Part shown: positions 34,957 to 43,901 of the stretch, in pieces
Layout of the letters: each line of letters opens with the position of its first letter
How positions within the stretch are numbered: position 1 is the stretch's first letter
NCBI RefSeq assembly: GCF_018613575.1
Contig: NZ_JAGGPX010000020.1
Span: forward strand, 58,401-122,400
From: Planococcus sp. ISL-110
GTDB taxonomy: Bacteria > Bacillota > Bacilli > Bacillales_A > Planococcaceae
Direction of reading: 5' to 3'
Length of the DNA: 64,000 nucleotides
Translations under genes and position numbers: made by a program
The notes under the pieces: model-generated
Told to the model about the DNA's origin: nothing
Database searches by the model: none
Seen by the model: only the letters and a program-made list of their open reading frames with translations

Positions 34957-35508
34957 TTGAAAAAAAGGAGTTTATTTTTAGCCAGCGTCATGCTGCTAGC
35001 AGCGTGTTCAAATGAAGAAGCTGAACCGGCTGAAAAGGAAAAAGCCGATAAAGCGGAAATGGCCGTCGAACAGAAAAGCATGACTGAAGAAGGATTTATT
35101 ACACAAGTCAGTGGAGAAAGTATTCTGGTCAACAATATTTATTTCAGCATCCCTGAAGATGTCAAGGTGCAATTCAATGACGGGGCAGAAACGACCGAAG
35201 GCGTGATCCGTGACATCCGTACGGGTATGAAAGTCAGTATGGACTATGAAGGGCCACTGGCAGAATCTTTCCCGATGCAAGGAGAAGCAGAAACCATTAC
35301 GATTTTGAGTGATGAGGAGTCCATCAAACAGTCGGAAGCGCTTGAAGCGTTCATCAATCAAGAGCAATTGCCGAGATTGATCATGATGGGGCAGCCGATT
35401 GTCCGCGATAACGAGATCGGTTTTTTGTTCAGCAATATGGAAACAGGGGAAATGTCCGAAGTTCGGATCGATCTTGATACACATGAATATACAATTGACG
35501 GAGAATAA
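34957..35508 (+). CDS. Putative lipoprotein (DUF3221-like)
   Basis: A 183-residue secreted lipoprotein. Its signal peptide ends in the lipobox LLAAC, giving a lipidated Cys at residue 17. An acidic/lysine-rich linker follows. The compact domain reads GFITQVSGESILVNNIYFS, VIRDIRTGMKVSMDYEGP, then a C-terminal half with EIGFLFSNMETGE. The VSGESILV..VRTGMKV-type pattern recalls DUF3221 proteins of Bacilli, of unknown function. The start is TTG with an AAAGGA about 13 nt upstream, a weak RBS. It is probably monocistronic, ended by the hairpin at 35535. Confidence 0.7.
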   Translation: MKKRSLFLASVMLLAACSNEEAEPAEKEKADKAEMAVEQKSMTEEGFITQVSGESILVNNIYFSIPEDVKVQFNDGAETTEGVIRDIRTGMKVSMDYEGPLAESFPMQGEAETITILSDEESIKQSEALEAFINQEQLPRLIMMGQPIVRDNEIGFLFSNMETGEMSEVRIDLDTHEYTIDGE

Positions 35509-35534
35509 AATGAAGCGACAATAGAGCAACAAAG

Positions 35535-35562
35535 AAAAAAGCGGTTTGTACCGCTTTTTTTT
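35535..35562 (+). terminator. Intrinsic terminator after the lipoprotein gene
   Basis: AAAAAAGCGGT (35535-35545) pairs with ACCGCTTTTTT (35550-35560) across loop TTGT. Confidence 0.9.
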
Positions 35563-35586
35563 CATGAAAAATTATGATTGTATCGC

Positions 35587-35652
35587 TTGCACTGGACAAA
35601 AATCCATGATATAGTTTGTATATTCATTTCAAACATTGCATAAAAATACATT
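35587..35652 (+). promoter_or_regulatory. argG promoter and ARG box
   Basis: TTGCAC (35587-35592), 17-bp spacer and TATAGT (35610-35615) form the promoter. ATTGCATAAAAATACATT (35635-35652), just before the argG RBS, matches the Bacillus ARG box (CATGAATAAAAATKCAAK) at most positions. ArgR bound there would repress argGH when arginine is plentiful. Confidence 0.65.
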
Positions 35653-35665
35653 GGAGGTTTTCATA

Positions 35666-36898
35666 TTGAATAAAAAGATTGTACTCGCATACTCAGGTGG
35701 ATTAGATACATCAGTGGCCATTCCATGGCTGAAAGGACAAGGCTACGACGTCGTAGCTGTTTGCCTGGATATCGGGGAAGGCAAGGATTTGGACTTCATT
35801 AAACAAAAAGCGCTTCAGATTGGAGCGGTTGAAAGCTATATGATTGATGCGAGAGACGAATTTGCGGATGAATATGCATTGATTTCATTACAGGCTCATA
35901 CATTATACGAAGGCAAGTATCCATTGGTATCTGCACTGTCGCGTCCGTTGATTTCGAAGAAATTGGTTGAAATTGCAGAAGCGACTGGATCAGCTGCTGT
36001 CGCACATGGCTGCACAGGAAAAGGCAACGACCAGGTGCGTTTTGAAGTTTCCATTAAATCATTGAACCCGAACCTTGAAGTGGTAGCGCCAGTGCGTGCG
36101 TGGGCTTGGTCACGTGATGAAGAAATCGCTTATGCAAAAGAGCATAACATTCCAATTCCCGTTAATTTGGACAGCCCATTCTCGATCGACCAAAACCTAT
36201 GGGGCCGTGCCAATGAATGTGGCGTCCTGGAAGATCCGTGGGCTACGCCGCCGGAAGAAGCTTACGACATCACCTCTTCATTGGAAAACACACCGGATAC
36301 GCCGGATATTGTCGAAATCGAATTTGTTAACGGTGTTCCGACTCAATTGAATGGCGTTTCGTACTCATTCTCTAAATTGATCCTTGAACTGAATGAAATT
36401 GCCGGCAAACACGGCGTGGGTAGAATTGACCATATCGAAAACAGACTGGTCGGCATCAAATCACGTGAAATCTACGAAGCTCCTGCAGCAATGACATTGA
36501 TTGCAGCGCATAAAGAGCTTGAAGACATTACGTTGGTAAAAGAAATGGCACATTTCAAACCGATCATCGAGAAGAAATTGACCGAATTGATCTATGAAGG
36601 CCTTTGGTTCTCGCCGTTGCGTGTTGCATTGGAAGCATTCTTGAAAGAAACGCAGGCTTTTGTCAACGGAACGGTACGTGTAAAACTGTTTAAAGGACAT
36701 GCCATCATCGAAGGCCGTAAGTCACCCAACTCCCTTTACAGCGAGCAATTGGCCACTTACTCTACAGATGATACGTTCAACCATGCATCTGCAGTCGGCT
36801 TTATCGAATTATGGGGCCTTCCGACAGTCGTCAACTCCATGGTCAACAAGAAAGAGGTTGCGGTTCCTGAAGACTTGAAAGAGAAGGTGAAAGCATGA
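35666..36898 (+). CDS. argG: Argininosuccinate synthase
   Basis: A 410-residue ATP-dependent ligase. It joins citrulline and aspartate in arginine biosynthesis. The ATP P-loop is [19 protein letters not shown] at the N-terminus; [13 protein letters not shown] and the aspartate/citrulline-binding [17 protein letters not shown] follow. TTG 35666 is chosen because GGAGG (35653-35657) is 8 nt upstream and the conserved N-terminus begins here. argH overlaps its stop (ATGA). Confidence 0.95.
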   Translation: MNKKIVLAYSGGLDTSVAIPWLKGQGYDVVAVCLDIGEGKDLDFIKQKALQIGAVESYMIDARDEFADEYALISLQAHTLYEGKYPLVSALSRPLISKKLVEIAEATGSAAVAHGCTGKGNDQVRFEVSIKSLNPNLEVVAPVRAWAWSRDEEIAYAKEHNIPIPVNLDSPFSIDQNLWGRANECGVLEDPWATPPEEAYDITSSLENTPDTPDIVEIEFVNGVPTQLNGVSYSFSKLILELNEIAGKHGVGRIDHIENRLVGIKSREIYEAPAAMTLIAAHKELEDITLVKEMAHFKPIIEKKLTELIYEGLWFSPLRVALEAFLKETQAFVNGTVRVKLFKGHAIIEGRKSPNSLYSEQLATYSTDDTFNHASAVGFIELWGLPTVVNSMVNKKEVAVPEDLKEKVKA

Positions 36899-38268
36899 CC
36901 AAACTGTGGGGCGGCCGTTTTCAAAAATCGGCCGAACAGTGGGTCGATGAGTTCGGTGCTTCAATTTCCTATGATCAAAAGCTGGTAATGGAGGATCTGG
37001 AAGGCAGCACAGCGCATGTGAAAATGCTGGCCGCCTGCCAGATTCTTTCTGAAGAAGATGGGAAGCTTATCTTGTCTGGCCTCGAGACGCTGAAACAAAA
37101 AGCACAGGACGGCGATTTGGAATTCAGTGTATCGAATGAAGACATCCACTTAAACTTGGAAAAGCATTTAATCGATGAAATCGGTCCGGTCGGCGGCAAA
37201 CTGCACACAGCAAGAAGCCGCAACGATCAGGTTGCGACCGATATGCACCTATATTTGAAAAATCGTGTCCAGGAAATTATCGAAGCCATCACTGCTTTCC
37301 AGGACGCCATCGTGACACAGGCAGAAGCGCATGTGGAAACGATAGTTCCAGGCTATACGCATTTGCAGCGTGCTCAGCCGATTTCATTCGGCCATCACTT
37401 GATGACGTATTTCTGGATGCTCCAGCGTGATAAGGAACGGTTGATGGAATCGGTGAAACGCATCGATATTTCCCCGCTTGGAGCGGGGGCGATGTCGGGC
37501 ACGACTTTCCCGATCGACCGCGAAATGTCAGCCGAATTGTTGGGCTTTTCAAACGTCTACCAAAACAGCTTGGATGCTGTCAGCGACCGTGATTTCATCC
37601 TTGAATTTCTCAGCAATTCGTCCATGCTGATGATGCACCTGTCGCGTTTTGCCGAAGAAATCATCTTGTGGTCGAGCGAAGAGTTCCGTTTTATCGAGCT
37701 GGATGATACCTTCTCGACAGGCTCAAGCATCATGCCGCAGAAAAAAAACCCGGATATGGCGGAACTGATCCGCGGCAAGACCGGGCGCGTCTACGGCAAC
37801 CTGTTCGGGTTGCTGACGACTTTGAAAGGCCTTCCGCTGGCCTATAACAAGGACATGCAGGAAGATAAGGAAGGCATGTTCGACACGGTCCACACCTTGA
37901 TGGGCTCATTGCCGATTTTCGAAGGCATGATCCGCACCATGACGGTCCGTACGGATTCCATGGAAAAAGCGGTGCATTCCGATTTCTCCAATGCGACCGA
38001 ATTGGCGGATTATCTGGCTGCGAAAGGCATGCCGTTCCGCGAAGCGCATGATGTGACCGGGAAACTGGTCTTCACTTGCATCCAGCGCGGTTATTTCCTG
38101 AAAGACTTGCCGCTCACTGATCTTCAGGAAGCGAGTCCACTGATCGATGAAGACATTTACAATACGCTGATGCCGAGAACTGCAGTAGAGCGAAGAAACT
38201 CACTGGGCGGCACAGGTTTTGAACAAGTACATCATCAATTGGGACTTGCCAAGCAACTCATCGGGTAA
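36895..38268 (+). CDS. argH: Argininosuccinate lyase
   Basis: A 457-residue fumarase-superfamily lyase that splits argininosuccinate to arginine and fumarate. It starts [18 protein letters not shown]. The substrate motifs are [33 protein letters not shown] and the superfamily signature [19 protein letters not shown] with its catalytic Ser. It overlaps argG by 4 bp, so the pair is one operon ended by the terminator at 38319. Confidence 0.96.
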   Translation: MTKLWGGRFQKSAEQWVDEFGASISYDQKLVMEDLEGSTAHVKMLAACQILSEEDGKLILSGLETLKQKAQDGDLEFSVSNEDIHLNLEKHLIDEIGPVGGKLHTARSRNDQVATDMHLYLKNRVQEIIEAITAFQDAIVTQAEAHVETIVPGYTHLQRAQPISFGHHLMTYFWMLQRDKERLMESVKRIDISPLGAGAMSGTTFPIDREMSAELLGFSNVYQNSLDAVSDRDFILEFLSNSSMLMMHLSRFAEEIILWSSEEFRFIELDDTFSTGSSIMPQKKNPDMAELIRGKTGRVYGNLFGLLTTLKGLPLAYNKDMQEDKEGMFDTVHTLMGSLPIFEGMIRTMTVRTDSMEKAVHSDFSNATELADYLAAKGMPFREAHDVTGKLVFTCIQRGYFLKDLPLTDLQEASPLIDEDIYNTLMPRTAVERRNSLGGTGFEQVHHQLGLAKQLIG

Positions 38269-38318
38269 AAAGTCCATACTATAAAGCCGTTGGCGCTTGG
38301 TACCCGCCTTCGGTCAAT

Positions 38319-38367
38319 AAAAGCCAATTTTCCTCTTCCCCTATGGAAAATTGGCTTTTATTTTTTT
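38319..38367 (+). terminator. Intrinsic terminator after argGH
   Basis: A 15-bp stem AAAAGCCAATTTTCC (38319-38333) with GGAAAATTGGCTTTT (38345-38359), followed by A and seven T. Confidence 0.9.
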
Positions 38368-38383
38368 GTCTTTTTTTCGAAGT

Positions 38384-38871
38384 GATGCTGTATCGTCAAT
38401 CCTCTTTTATGGAGCGATCGAGAGTAATATCAGGCTCTATGATCAAACCATTACGGAAGCAGCTGTCTGCGAAGCAGCCGAATTTGTGCAGGCAAACCGT
38501 TTTATCGAAGCATTGCCGGATGGCTACAGCCAAAAGTGACGGAGCGGGGCTCCACTTTTTCAAGCGGCCAGCGGCAGTTGGTGGCTTTTGCACGGACGAT
38601 GGGGAACAACCCGAAAATTCTGGTGCTTGATGAAGCAACGGCCAATATCGATACCGAAACGGAAGTGGCCATCCAAACCAGTCTCGAGCGCACGCGGCGC
38701 GGACGGACGACCATCGCCATCGCACACAGGCTCAGCGCCATTCAAGATGCTGAACTGATTTTGGTGCTGCACCAAGGTGAAATCGTGGAGCGGGCCACGC
38801 ACCAGCAATTGCTCCAGCAGCAGGGCTTGTACCATAAAATGTATTTGCTGCAAAACGGCATCGTGGAGTAA
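38384..38871 (+). pseudogene. Remnant of an ABC exporter, ATPase C-terminal part
   Basis: Only the distal ATPase half of an exporter of the BmrCD/YheHI kind survives. ILFYGAIESNIRLYD (Q-loop region) to EALPDGYSQK lies in one frame. After a probable loss of one A near 38534, the frame changes to TERGSTFSSGQRQLVAFARTM (signature), ILVLDEATANID (Walker B) and IAHRLSAIQDAE (H-loop), ending at 38871. Walker A and the entire membrane domain are missing, and the fragment begins right behind the argH terminator. It is therefore a decayed gene and not a start-site problem. Confidence 0.85.
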
Positions 38872-39226
38872 ACAGGAGGGACGGCTCAGGCTGTTTTTTT
38901 GTGTGCAATAAACAAGGTCAGCTTGTAAATAAAAATCGAAAAAGTGCTTGCAGTTACTTACTATGTAACAAACTACAAAAGGTTTTACTCAAAAGTTCAA
39001 AACCGTCAACAAGAAAAAAGTGAGTGAACAAAAACTGAATATAATGAAAAGAAAAGCACCGATGTAACACTGGCTGTTCCAAAAGCATAAGTTGCACGGC
39101 AGCGGTTCGTTAATTGCAGTAGCATCAACGAGCTGGCTATTTGTCCACAAAGATTTCACAGACGCAGGGGCAGTGTTTCGGTTGGAAATTTGGTAAGATG
39201 GAGGAGCACAGGAAGGAGAATTACTA
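38872..39226. other. Gene-free interval between ABC remnant and ccdA
   Basis: A 355-bp interval. AACAG..CTGTT with a T run at about 38872-38906 may be a weak terminator for the remnant. The rest is A-rich and then mixed. I see no frame with a plausible RBS, no repeat shared with other parts of the window, and only a weak -10-like TAAGAT before ccdA. Confidence 0.5.
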
Positions 39227-39937
39227 GTGGCATCTGATATCAATTTATTTTTGGCTTTTGGAGCCGGCTTTTTAAGCTTTATTTCGCCATGTACGCTGCC
39301 TTTGTATCCTGCATTTTTATCCTATATAACGGGTATGACCATGGATGAAATCAAGAACGATAAAAAAGTCATGCAACGGCGGGGGATGTTCCATACGTTG
39401 TTTTTCCTATTAGGATTTTCAACCATTTTCATTGCTCTCGGTTTCAGTACATCGTTCTTCTATGAATGGTTTATCCGTTATGATGAACTGATCCGTCAGG
39501 TAGGCGCAATATTCATTGTCCTGTTCGGACTGATGATTGTCGGTGTTTTTACACCGAAATTTCTCATGCAGGACCGGAAGTTCTCGTTTAAGAACCGGCC
39601 GGCCGGATTTTTGGGAACATTCTTCATCGGTCTGGCGTTCGCTGCTGGCTGGACACCCTGTACAGGTCCGATAACTGCGGCGATTTATGCACTTGCTGCG
39701 ACTAATCCGGGATCCGGCATCTGGTATATGGTGGCATATGTACTCGGCTTTGGTATTCCATTTTTCGTTTTGTCATTTTTCGTGGCACGCATGGGCTGGC
39801 TGCGCAAACATAACCAGAAGATCATGAAGGCTGGCGGCTATGTTATGATTGGAGTCGGCATCTTATTGTTTTTCGATGGCCTCACGTATTTAATCCGTAT
39901 TCTGAGTCCGTTCTTTGGTGATTTTCAAGGATTTTAA
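39227..39937 (+). CDS. ccdA: Cytochrome c biogenesis protein CcdA
   Basis: A 236-residue polytopic membrane protein (about six helices) of the DsbD/CcdA family. The paired cysteines lie in SFISPCTLPLYPAFLSY (helix 1) and AAGWTPCTGPITAAIYAL (helix 4). It carries reducing equivalents across the membrane for apocytochrome c maturation. GTG 39227 follows GGAAGGAG at 8 nt. A thioredoxin-like protein gene is placed between it and ccdC, giving a likely redox partner. Confidence 0.93.
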   Translation: MASDINLFLAFGAGFLSFISPCTLPLYPAFLSYITGMTMDEIKNDKKVMQRRGMFHTLFFLLGFSTIFIALGFSTSFFYEWFIRYDELIRQVGAIFIVLFGLMIVGVFTPKFLMQDRKFSFKNRPAGFLGTFFIGLAFAAGWTPCTGPITAAIYALAATNPGSGIWYMVAYVLGFGIPFFVLSFFVARMGWLRKHNQKIMKAGGYVMIGVGILLFFDGLTYLIRILSPFFGDFQGF

Positions 39938-39961
39938 ATTGACATTAAGCAGGTGACAAAG

Positions 39962-40285
39962 ATGGAGACCATTTCTAAGATAGAAGAATACCAATCAAAA
40001 ATTGGTGAAGAGCAGTCGTTTTTGCTTTTTGTGAAAACGGATAATTGCTCAGTCTGTGAAGGTTTGCGTCCCCAGGTCGAAGCTTTTGAAGACGATTACC
40101 AGCTGCCTTTCTACTTGGTAAATGCAGCACAAATGCCGGAACTGGCAGGGCAGTTGATGCTCTTTACAGCACCTGTTGTCCTTTTGTTCCGGCAAGGCAA
40201 GGAAATTCATCGTTTTGCACGGTTTGTACCGACTGAAGAATTGCGCCGCAGGTTGGATGAGCTGGAGGGGAGTTTAGATGTTTAA
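39962..40285 (+). CDS. Thioredoxin family protein
   Basis: A 107-residue single-domain thioredoxin fold. The active site is CSVC in FLLFVKTDNCSVCEGLRP (about residues 30-33), and the cis-proline is in LFTAPVVLLF. There is no signal peptide, so it is cytosolic. Its place between ccdA and ccdC suggests it reduces or is served by CcdA. AGGTG at 39951-39955 is the RBS for ATG 39962. It overlaps ccdC by 8 bp. A member of this kind is not in the B. subtilis ccd cluster. Confidence 0.85.
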   Translation: METISKIEEYQSKIGEEQSFLLFVKTDNCSVCEGLRPQVEAFEDDYQLPFYLVNAAQMPELAGQLMLFTAPVVLLFRQGKEIHRFARFVPTEELRRRLDELEGSLDV

Positions 40286-40778
40286 TCAAATCCCCACTGA
40301 AGTTTATTTAATCGTTACTACCGTTGGTGCCTTTGCAATGGGATTGCTGGCCATGTTCGTTCGTTCAAAATCGGCTAAAAAACCGGCTTCGGCCAAAAAA
40401 ATCATCTTGCCGCCGTTTTTTATGTCAACCGGCGCATTTATGTTCATTTTCCCGTTTTTCCGTGTTGCACCTTTGCAGATTTTCGAAGCATTGGCCGTCG
40501 GCATCCTCTTTTCAACTGTTTTGATCTGGACCTCCAGATTTGAAGTTCGTGATGGCGACATTTACTTGAAGCAGTCAAAGGCATTTGTCTTTATCTTGTT
40601 TGGGCTTTTGCTGGTGCGCGTCCTTGGCAAAGTGGTATTGAGTTCAAGCATTGATATCGGCGAACTGGCAGGCATGTTCTGGATCTTGGCGTTCGGTATG
40701 CTGTGGCCATGGCGGCTCTCTATGCTGTGGCAATACAAAAAAATCGCAGCAAAAGATAAAAGCGCTATTCCCACTTAA
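40278..40778 (+). CDS. ccdC: CcdC family membrane protein (YneJ-like)
   Basis: A 166-residue protein with four to five hydrophobic segments (VYLIVTTVGAFAMGLLAMFV, FFMSTGAFMFIFPFF, AFVFILFGLLLVRVLG and others). The order ccdA..ccdC..DUF2621 is that of B. subtilis ccdA-yneJ-yneK, which supports the name. Its exact role is unknown; the family is linked to cytochrome c assembly by location. GGAGGGGAG precedes the ATG, and the 3' end overlaps a bidirectional terminator. Confidence 0.88.
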   Translation: MFNQIPTEVYLIVTTVGAFAMGLLAMFVRSKSAKKPASAKKIILPPFFMSTGAFMFIFPFFRVAPLQIFEALAVGILFSTVLIWTSRFEVRDGDIYLKQSKAFVFILFGLLLVRVLGKVVLSSSIDIGELAGMFWILAFGMLWPWRLSMLWQYKKIAAKDKSAIPT

Positions 40779-40795
40779 GGGAATGGCGCTTTTTA
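40758..40795. terminator. Bidirectional terminator between ccdC and DUF2621 gene
   Basis: A 15-bp stem AAAAGCGCTATTCCC (40758-40772) with GGGAATGGCGCTTTT (40779-40793, one G-T pair); T runs on both strands. Confidence 0.9.
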
Positions 40796-41227
40796 CTGTT
40801 CAAAATATTGTTCGTACGGACGAACATCAATCTCCATCTCAGCTAACTTTTTTCGCAGAAATTTATGATCGCGTTTAGGAGTCGCAAGAATATAGCCGCG
40901 GATGATGTGTTCCAGCTGCATCTTTTTGACTCCTTCTTCAAGCATGACCTGTCCGATCCTGCCGGCGATTTTCTGTTTTGCCACCGGACGGAATAAATCA
41001 GGAACCGGCTGTACCAACTCATTCAACATTGCTTTTTCTTCATCGCCCCATAAATGGATCGTTTTATCGACGTAATATTCTTCCCAGTTCAAATCTGAAA
41101 GGCCATCTTCTTTCGGCATGGACTTCAGGAACTTTCTGAACATGAAATATCCGCCAATTGCGAAAAGCCCCACCAGCACGACTACCCAAAATAGGATAAA
41201 CCACAAAAACCAGCCACTCAGTTCCAT
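40793..41227 (-). CDS. DUF2621 membrane protein (YneK-like)
   Basis: A 144-residue protein. One N-terminal membrane helix (FLWFILFWVVVLVGLFAIGGYFM) is followed by a cytosolic helical domain starting MPKEDGLSDLNWEEYYVDKT. Size and location, convergent with ccdC, match YneK of B. subtilis. Function is unknown. RBS AGGTGAAAC precedes the ATG on the minus strand. Confidence 0.85.
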   Translation of the reverse strand: MELSGWFLWFILFWVVVLVGLFAIGGYFMFRKFLKSMPKEDGLSDLNWEEYYVDKTIHLWGDEEKAMLNELVQPVPDLFRPVAKQKIAGRIGQVMLEEGVKKMQLEHIIRGYILATPKRDHKFLRKKLAEMEIDVRPYEQYFEQ

Positions 41228-41346
41228 ATTGTTTCACCTCATTTTTCCATTACTTCTATTATAGAAGGGTTTGAAAAGAAATTCATTAAAAATGTATCTC
41301 TTTTTTTCATCTGTGTCTATATAGCGAATGAAAGGAGGTGAAGAAC

Positions 41347-41565
41347 ATGGCCTTTAGTGATTTTAAGAACGCCAGCATCCGCTGCACGTACGATAACGGC
41401 TTGGATGCCAACGGCAAAGTGAAGAGAAAGTTCAAATCGTACCACAACGTCAAAGAAGCAGCAGCTGCAGACGGCATTTTTGAAACAGCAGCTGTACTGA
41501 CGAACTTCGGAACCAAGACATTGATGGATGTTGAAAAACAATCCGCAATGACGATCTATCAGTAA
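41347..41565 (+). CDS. DUF1659 protein
   Basis: A 72-residue soluble protein: MAFSDFKNASIRCTYDNGLD, with KVKRKFKSYHNV, a pattern of DUF1659 proteins. AAAGGAGGTGAAGAAC directly precedes ATG 41347. It is followed after 23 bp by a DUF2922 gene and then a YvrJ-like gene, a trio that recurs in Bacilli. Function is unknown. Strong RBSs on all three suggest appreciable expression. Confidence 0.88.
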   Translation: MAFSDFKNASIRCTYDNGLDANGKVKRKFKSYHNVKEAAAADGIFETAAVLTNFGTKTLMDVEKQSAMTIYQ

Positions 41566-41588
41566 AAAGCATAAAGGGGGAATAAGGA

Positions 41589-41804
41589 ATGGCTAAAACA
41601 TTGGAATTGATTTTTACGACCACTGCTGGAAAAGACGTCACATTGACTGTGGACGAACCGCGTGATAATGTCACAGATGCCGAATTGCTGGCGGGCATGC
41701 AGGCAATCATCACGCAGGATGTTTTTGAAGTGGAAGGTTCTTCACTTGGAACGATAAAAGGCGCCCGAATCGTCGAACGGAATATTGTAGAGTACGCAAT
41801 CTAG
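41589..41804 (+). CDS. DUF2922 protein
   Basis: A 71-residue protein: KTLELIFTTTAGKDVTLTVD, then LLAGMQAIITQDVF and GARIVERNIVEYAI. This is the DUF2922 pattern (beta-rich start, L-F-x-T-x-x-G). No membrane helix or catalytic motif is seen. AAAGGGGGAATAAGG is its RBS. It is cotranscribed with the DUF1659 gene and ended by a strong hairpin. Confidence 0.88.
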   Translation: MAKTLELIFTTTAGKDVTLTVDEPRDNVTDAELLAGMQAIITQDVFEVEGSSLGTIKGARIVERNIVEYAI

Positions 41805-41809
41805 GCAAG

Positions 41810-41837
41810 AAGCTCTCCTGATTCGGGAGAGCTTTTT
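41810..41837 (+). terminator. Intrinsic terminator after the DUF2922 gene
   Basis: AAGCTCTCC (41810-41818) pairs with GGAGAGCTT, followed by six T. The YvrJ gene lies beyond it. Confidence 0.88.
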
Positions 41838-41881
41838 TAGTAGGGAAATTTTGCTGCACTTACGCTTTTCTAGATAGGGGG

Positions 41882-42019
41882 ATGAAAACAATGGAAGAGT
41901 GGATGCAATGGGTTCAAGAACTCGGATTCCCCATTTTTGTGTCTTTTTATTTGATGCATCGCGTGGAGACGAAATTGGTCGCCATTCATGACGCTTTAAT
42001 TACATTGAAGCTGTCCTGA
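41882..42019 (+). CDS. YvrJ-family small membrane protein (45 aa)
   Basis: A 45-residue protein, MKTMEEWMQWVQELGFPIFV, SFYLMHRVETKLVAI and onward. The GFPIFVSFYLMHRVExKL motif is that of the YvrJ family: short membrane-associated peptides found beside DUF1659/DUF2922 genes. ATG 41882 or the ATG at 41891 may start it; TAGGGGG is the RBS. It is separated from DUF2922 by a terminator, so it depends on read-through or its own promoter. Confidence 0.82.
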   Translation: MKTMEEWMQWVQELGFPIFVSFYLMHRVETKLVAIHDALITLKLS

Positions 42020-42113
42020 CTTCACAAATTCGTGACAATGGCGGTTTAAGATGTATTGTGCAGATTCCATACTTTCGCTATGATTAAAAGGACGAAAGAG
42101 TGGAGGCAATCTC

Positions 42114-42677
42114 ATGCGATTTATTTCTTTGACAGTTTTGCTGAGCCTGGTGCTATTTTTAGGGGCATGCGGCAGTGCTGCAATTGAAGATTTTTCCTAT
42201 ACCGATCACCGGGGAGATCCCGTTTCTTTGGAAGATTTGAAAGGTACACCTTGGCTGGCAACATTTGTTTTTACAAACTGTGAAACGGTTTGTCCACCGA
42301 TGACATTCAATTTGAGCGGAATTCAGGAAGAGCTGGAAGCGGAAGGTTTGGAAGACTACAAAATTGTGGCGTTCAGTGTGGACCCGAGTGTCGATACACC
42401 GGAAACGATGCAGAAATATTTGGCGCAGTATTCGGTTCCAGACGAATCCAAATGGCATTTGCTTACGGGGTATAAACAGTCGGAGATAACAGAGTTTGCG
42501 AAAGATAATTTCAATTCCTTTGTGCGCAATGATCCCGAAAGCGACCAGGTCATACACGGAACAACTTTTTATCTGGTGGATCAGGATGGAGTTGTCGTCA
42601 ATAATTACGACGGCTTCGAAAATGTGCCAGTGGAAGATATTAAGAACGATTTGCGCGGATTAATTGAAGGAAAGTAA
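42114..42677 (+). CDS. SCO1/SenC copper chaperone lipoprotein
   Basis: A 187-residue thioredoxin-fold lipoprotein. The lipobox LFLGAC gives lipidated C19. The copper-binding motif is C56-ETV-C60-P in FVFTNCETVCPPMTF, and the distal His lies in DQVIHGTTFYL. SCO1 proteins deliver copper to the CuA site of cytochrome c oxidase, consistent with the cytochrome biogenesis genes upstream. RBS GGAGGCAATC precedes the ATG. Confidence 0.93.
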   Translation: MRFISLTVLLSLVLFLGACGSAAIEDFSYTDHRGDPVSLEDLKGTPWLATFVFTNCETVCPPMTFNLSGIQEELEAEGLEDYKIVAFSVDPSVDTPETMQKYLAQYSVPDESKWHLLTGYKQSEITEFAKDNFNSFVRNDPESDQVIHGTTFYLVDQDGVVVNNYDGFENVPVEDIKNDLRGLIEGK

Positions 42678-42702
42678 AAAACCGGTCATAGACCGGTTTT
42701 TT
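42677..42702. terminator. Bidirectional terminator between SCO1 and mscL genes
   Basis: AAAACCGGTC pairs with GACCGGTTTT (42691-42700) across loop ATA, with T runs on both strands. Confidence 0.92.
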
Positions 42703-43075
42703 GTTTGCCCAAAAGATCTCTGATTTCGATAAGAATTTCTTGAGTTTTGTCCAAGACTTCCGGCTCTTCTTCGGCAGGTACGTCTTTTTTGCGTTTTAGA
42801 TTGGTGAAAATGCGGATAACCATGAAGATCGAGAAAGCAATGATGAAAAAGTCGATAATCGATTGTATAAATAATCCATAATTCAACACCACATTTTTGA
42901 ACGTGTAACTCCAATTCACGACGCTGATTCCACCGGCTACTATTCCGACCATGGGCATAATGATGTCTTCCACTAAAGAAGTGACCACTTTCCCGAAAGC
43001 AGTACCAATAACAACTGCTACAGCAAGATCAAGGACATTGCCCTTTAATGCGAATTTCTTAAAATCATCCCACAT
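42686..43075 (-). CDS. mscL: Large-conductance mechanosensitive channel MscL
   Basis: A 129-residue protein with two transmembrane helices. The pore helix is NVLDLAVAVVIGTAFGKVV, the second helix FIQSIIDFFIIAFSIFMVIR, and the C-terminal helix starts EVLDKTQEILIEIRDLL. It opens under hypo-osmotic shock. ATG 43075 is chosen because GGGAGGTGAATCTT lies directly upstream on the minus strand. Confidence 0.95.
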   Translation of the reverse strand: MWDDFKKFALKGNVLDLAVAVVIGTAFGKVVTSLVEDIIMPMVGIVAGGISVVNWSYTFKNVVLNYGLFIQSIIDFFIIAFSIFMVIRIFTNLKRKKDVPAEEEPEVLDKTQEILIEIRDLLGKQKTGL

Positions 43076-43223
43076 AAGATTCACCTCCCACTGTTAATTT
43101 TACCAGAAAAATTTTGTAGCCATCGTTGAATATAATATCAATACTAAGCAGTTTATTGGTGAGAACGGCAAGGGAAAGGAAGATATGCTACACTGAAACA
43201 AATGAAAGATTAGGTGTGGAGAA

Positions 43224-43862
43224 ATGAAAAAAAAGAAGATACCCAAAAAATATAAACGTCAAATAGGCTGTCTGATTCTTTTAGTACCAGCTGCAATCGT
43301 TGCTGGCACCCTTGGAATCCTTCTTTTTATGATGTTCAATTCGGTTTCAGTCATGGATACGCTCAAGGAAGCGCCAAGCCGAATAATTGAACTGGAAGTA
43401 CCGGAAGAAAACATTCCACTTTACAAAGAAGCCGCCGAGGTCTATAGCATTCCGTGGACATTGCTGGCAGCCCATCACCGGATTGAGACCCGGTTTTCGA
43501 CCATGGACCCTTTGCTGTCTCCGGTCGGAGCAGAAGGGCACCTTCAATTTATGCCATGCACTTTTGTCGGTTGGAGCCATCCCACCTGTTCTGGCCAAGG
43601 CCAAGGTGAAATCAGTGAAGAAGACAAAACAAATCTTGATGTGATTGCCTACTATGGGGGCTATGGGGTTGATGGCAACGGAGACGGCATAGCGGATCCT
43701 TACAATTTAACGGATTCTCTATACAGTGCAGCGAATTACCTGTCGCAAAATGGTGCAGCGGAAGGCGAGTTGGAAAGCGCAATTTTCCAATATAACCACA
43801 GCGAAGAGTATGTAGCTGATGTTCTTCATTACTATCATTTATACGAAGAAGAATTCAATTAA
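43224..43862 (+). CDS. Membrane-anchored lytic transglycosylase-like protein
   Basis: A 212-residue protein with a basic N-terminus (MKKKKIPKKYKRQIG) and one membrane anchor (CLILLVPAAIVAGTLGILLF). The extracellular lysozyme-like domain has the catalytic Glu in LAAHHRIETRFSTM, followed by SPVGAEGHLQFMPCTFVGW. The loop DGNGDGIADPYN resembles a calcium site, and AIFQYNHSEEYVADVL completes the SLT/CwlT-like pattern. It probably cleaves peptidoglycan glycan strands. It is a single gene with its own terminator. Confidence 0.88.
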   Translation: MKKKKIPKKYKRQIGCLILLVPAAIVAGTLGILLFMMFNSVSVMDTLKEAPSRIIELEVPEENIPLYKEAAEVYSIPWTLLAAHHRIETRFSTMDPLLSPVGAEGHLQFMPCTFVGWSHPTCSGQGQGEISEEDKTNLDVIAYYGGYGVDGNGDGIADPYNLTDSLYSAANYLSQNGAAEGELESAIFQYNHSEEYVADVLHYYHLYEEEFN

Positions 43863-43866
43863 ACGC

Positions 43867-43900
43867 AAAAAAAGAGTGGACATTTGTCCACTCTTTTTTT
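43867..43900. terminator. Bidirectional terminator after the transglycosylase gene
   Basis: AAAAAAAGAGTGGACA (43867-43882) pairs with TGTCCACTCTTTTTTT (43885-43900), with T and A runs on the two sides. Confidence 0.92.
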
Positions 43901-43901
43901 A

